This document shows, piece after piece, positions 6,746-6,941 of a DNA stretch of 6,941 nucleotides. The position numbers and the translations under genes are program-made. Source of the stretch: Candidatus Endomicrobiellum dinenymphae (lineage in GTDB: Bacteria > Elusimicrobiota > Endomicrobiia > Endomicrobiales > Endomicrobiaceae); assembly GCA_020328135.1 (NCBI GenBank), contig JAIXNA010000022.1, forward strand, positions 1 through 6,941, in the 5' to 3' direction. Position 1 is the stretch's first letter. Each line of letters begins with the position of its first letter. The notes beneath the pieces were generated by a model. The model saw nothing but the letters and a program-made list of their open reading frames with translations. It was not told the origin of the DNA and did not search any database.

Positions 6746-6941
6746 TTATTTTGAAGTTCCCAAAGTTTAACATATTTCATTAAAGTATAAAATGAAGAGT
6801 ACAACATAGCAAGTATAAAGCCCGTCAATCCGTCAAGAAATCCTTTTTTGATAACATACATTTTTACAAACATTACGAATGGATTTATAATAAGATTTAA
6901 AATTCTAAACTTTTTACCCTTTTGAAACATTTCTTCAGCGC
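6742..6941 (-). CDS. Family-2 glycosyltransferase, 3' end (LPS core type), partial
   Basis: Only the last 65 or so residues are in the window; the frame is open to the right edge, so the gene begins beyond it. An internal ATG at 6930 is probably not the start, because the frame continues upstream as A-E-E. The piece has a basic segment and hydrophobic helices (LIINPFVMFVKMY, FILAMLYSSFYTLMKY) around GFLDG, and ends KLWELQNK. This is the usual C-terminal tail of WaaE/KdtX-type glycosyltransferases, whose catalytic domain lies N-terminal and whose tail associates with the membrane. The catalytic part is not seen, so the sugar and acceptor are unknown. The stop TGA overlaps the lpxK ATG, placing it in the same LPS operon. 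Confidence 0.75.
   Translation of the reverse strand, partial: AEEMFQKGKKFRILNLIINPFVMFVKMYVIKKGFLDGLTGFILAMLYSSFYTLMKYVKLWELQNK

Noticed and set aside
1..6941. CRISPR array, prophage or transposon structures
   Set aside because: No regularly spaced repeats and no integrase or transposase motifs were seen on either strand.

Overview
This AT-rich window has essentially all of its genes on the minus strand, so it is best read from right to left. The lipid A kinase, the heptose phosphatase, an LPS-core-type glycosyltransferase and two lipoproteins with lipoboxes point to a Gram-negative (diderm) bacterium. Low GC, several freshly broken genes next to intact ones, and a decayed restriction-modification (R-M) locus suggest a lineage undergoing genome reduction. 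An Elusimicrobia/Endomicrobium-type termite-gut symbiont would fit, but that is a guess from general character, not something the sequence proves.

Right third (about 4371-6941): an LPS biosynthesis operon. It holds the 3' end of a family-2 glycosyltransferase, then lpxK (lipid A 4'-kinase, ATGA overlap with the gene before), then a GmhB heptose-bisphosphate phosphatase overlapping lpxK by 40 nt. GmhB is fused in frame, through a signal-peptide-like segment, to a DUF3108 domain. All three frames are intact and tightly packed.

Middle (about 3634-4370): a decay zone. It contains a long imperfect hairpin repeat, an unrecognised 38-codon reading frame, and the C-terminal cytoplasmic part of a cation diffusion facilitator (CDF) metal transporter. 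The CDF piece lacks its membrane half and carries a frameshift.

Centre (1324-3630): a type II R-M locus. The methyltransferase is intact, of the N4-cytosine type (TSPPYY and FDPFGGSGT motifs), with an unusual N-terminal HEAT-like repeat domain. Its 3' end overlaps the start of a CfrBI-like restriction endonuclease gene. That gene is a pseudogene: stitching the frames together recovers an almost full-length protein interrupted by three frameshifts and one nonsense codon, and its nuclease motif also looks damaged. The net result is a solitary methyltransferase whose partner nuclease has been lost.

Left end (1-1320): two translationally coupled lipoprotein genes made by tandem duplication, with near-identical signal peptides and linkers but different C-terminal halves. 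The longer one runs into a perfect 114-bp inverted repeat at the window edge (arms 1-114 and 238-351). This looks like a fold-back assembly or amplification artefact, or less likely an invertible segment, so the C-terminus of that protein is not trustworthy.

I found no CRISPR array, tRNA, rRNA, transposase or integrase. The clearest points of novelty are the GmhB-DUF3108 fusion and the HEAT-domain methyltransferase left behind by a dying R-M system.
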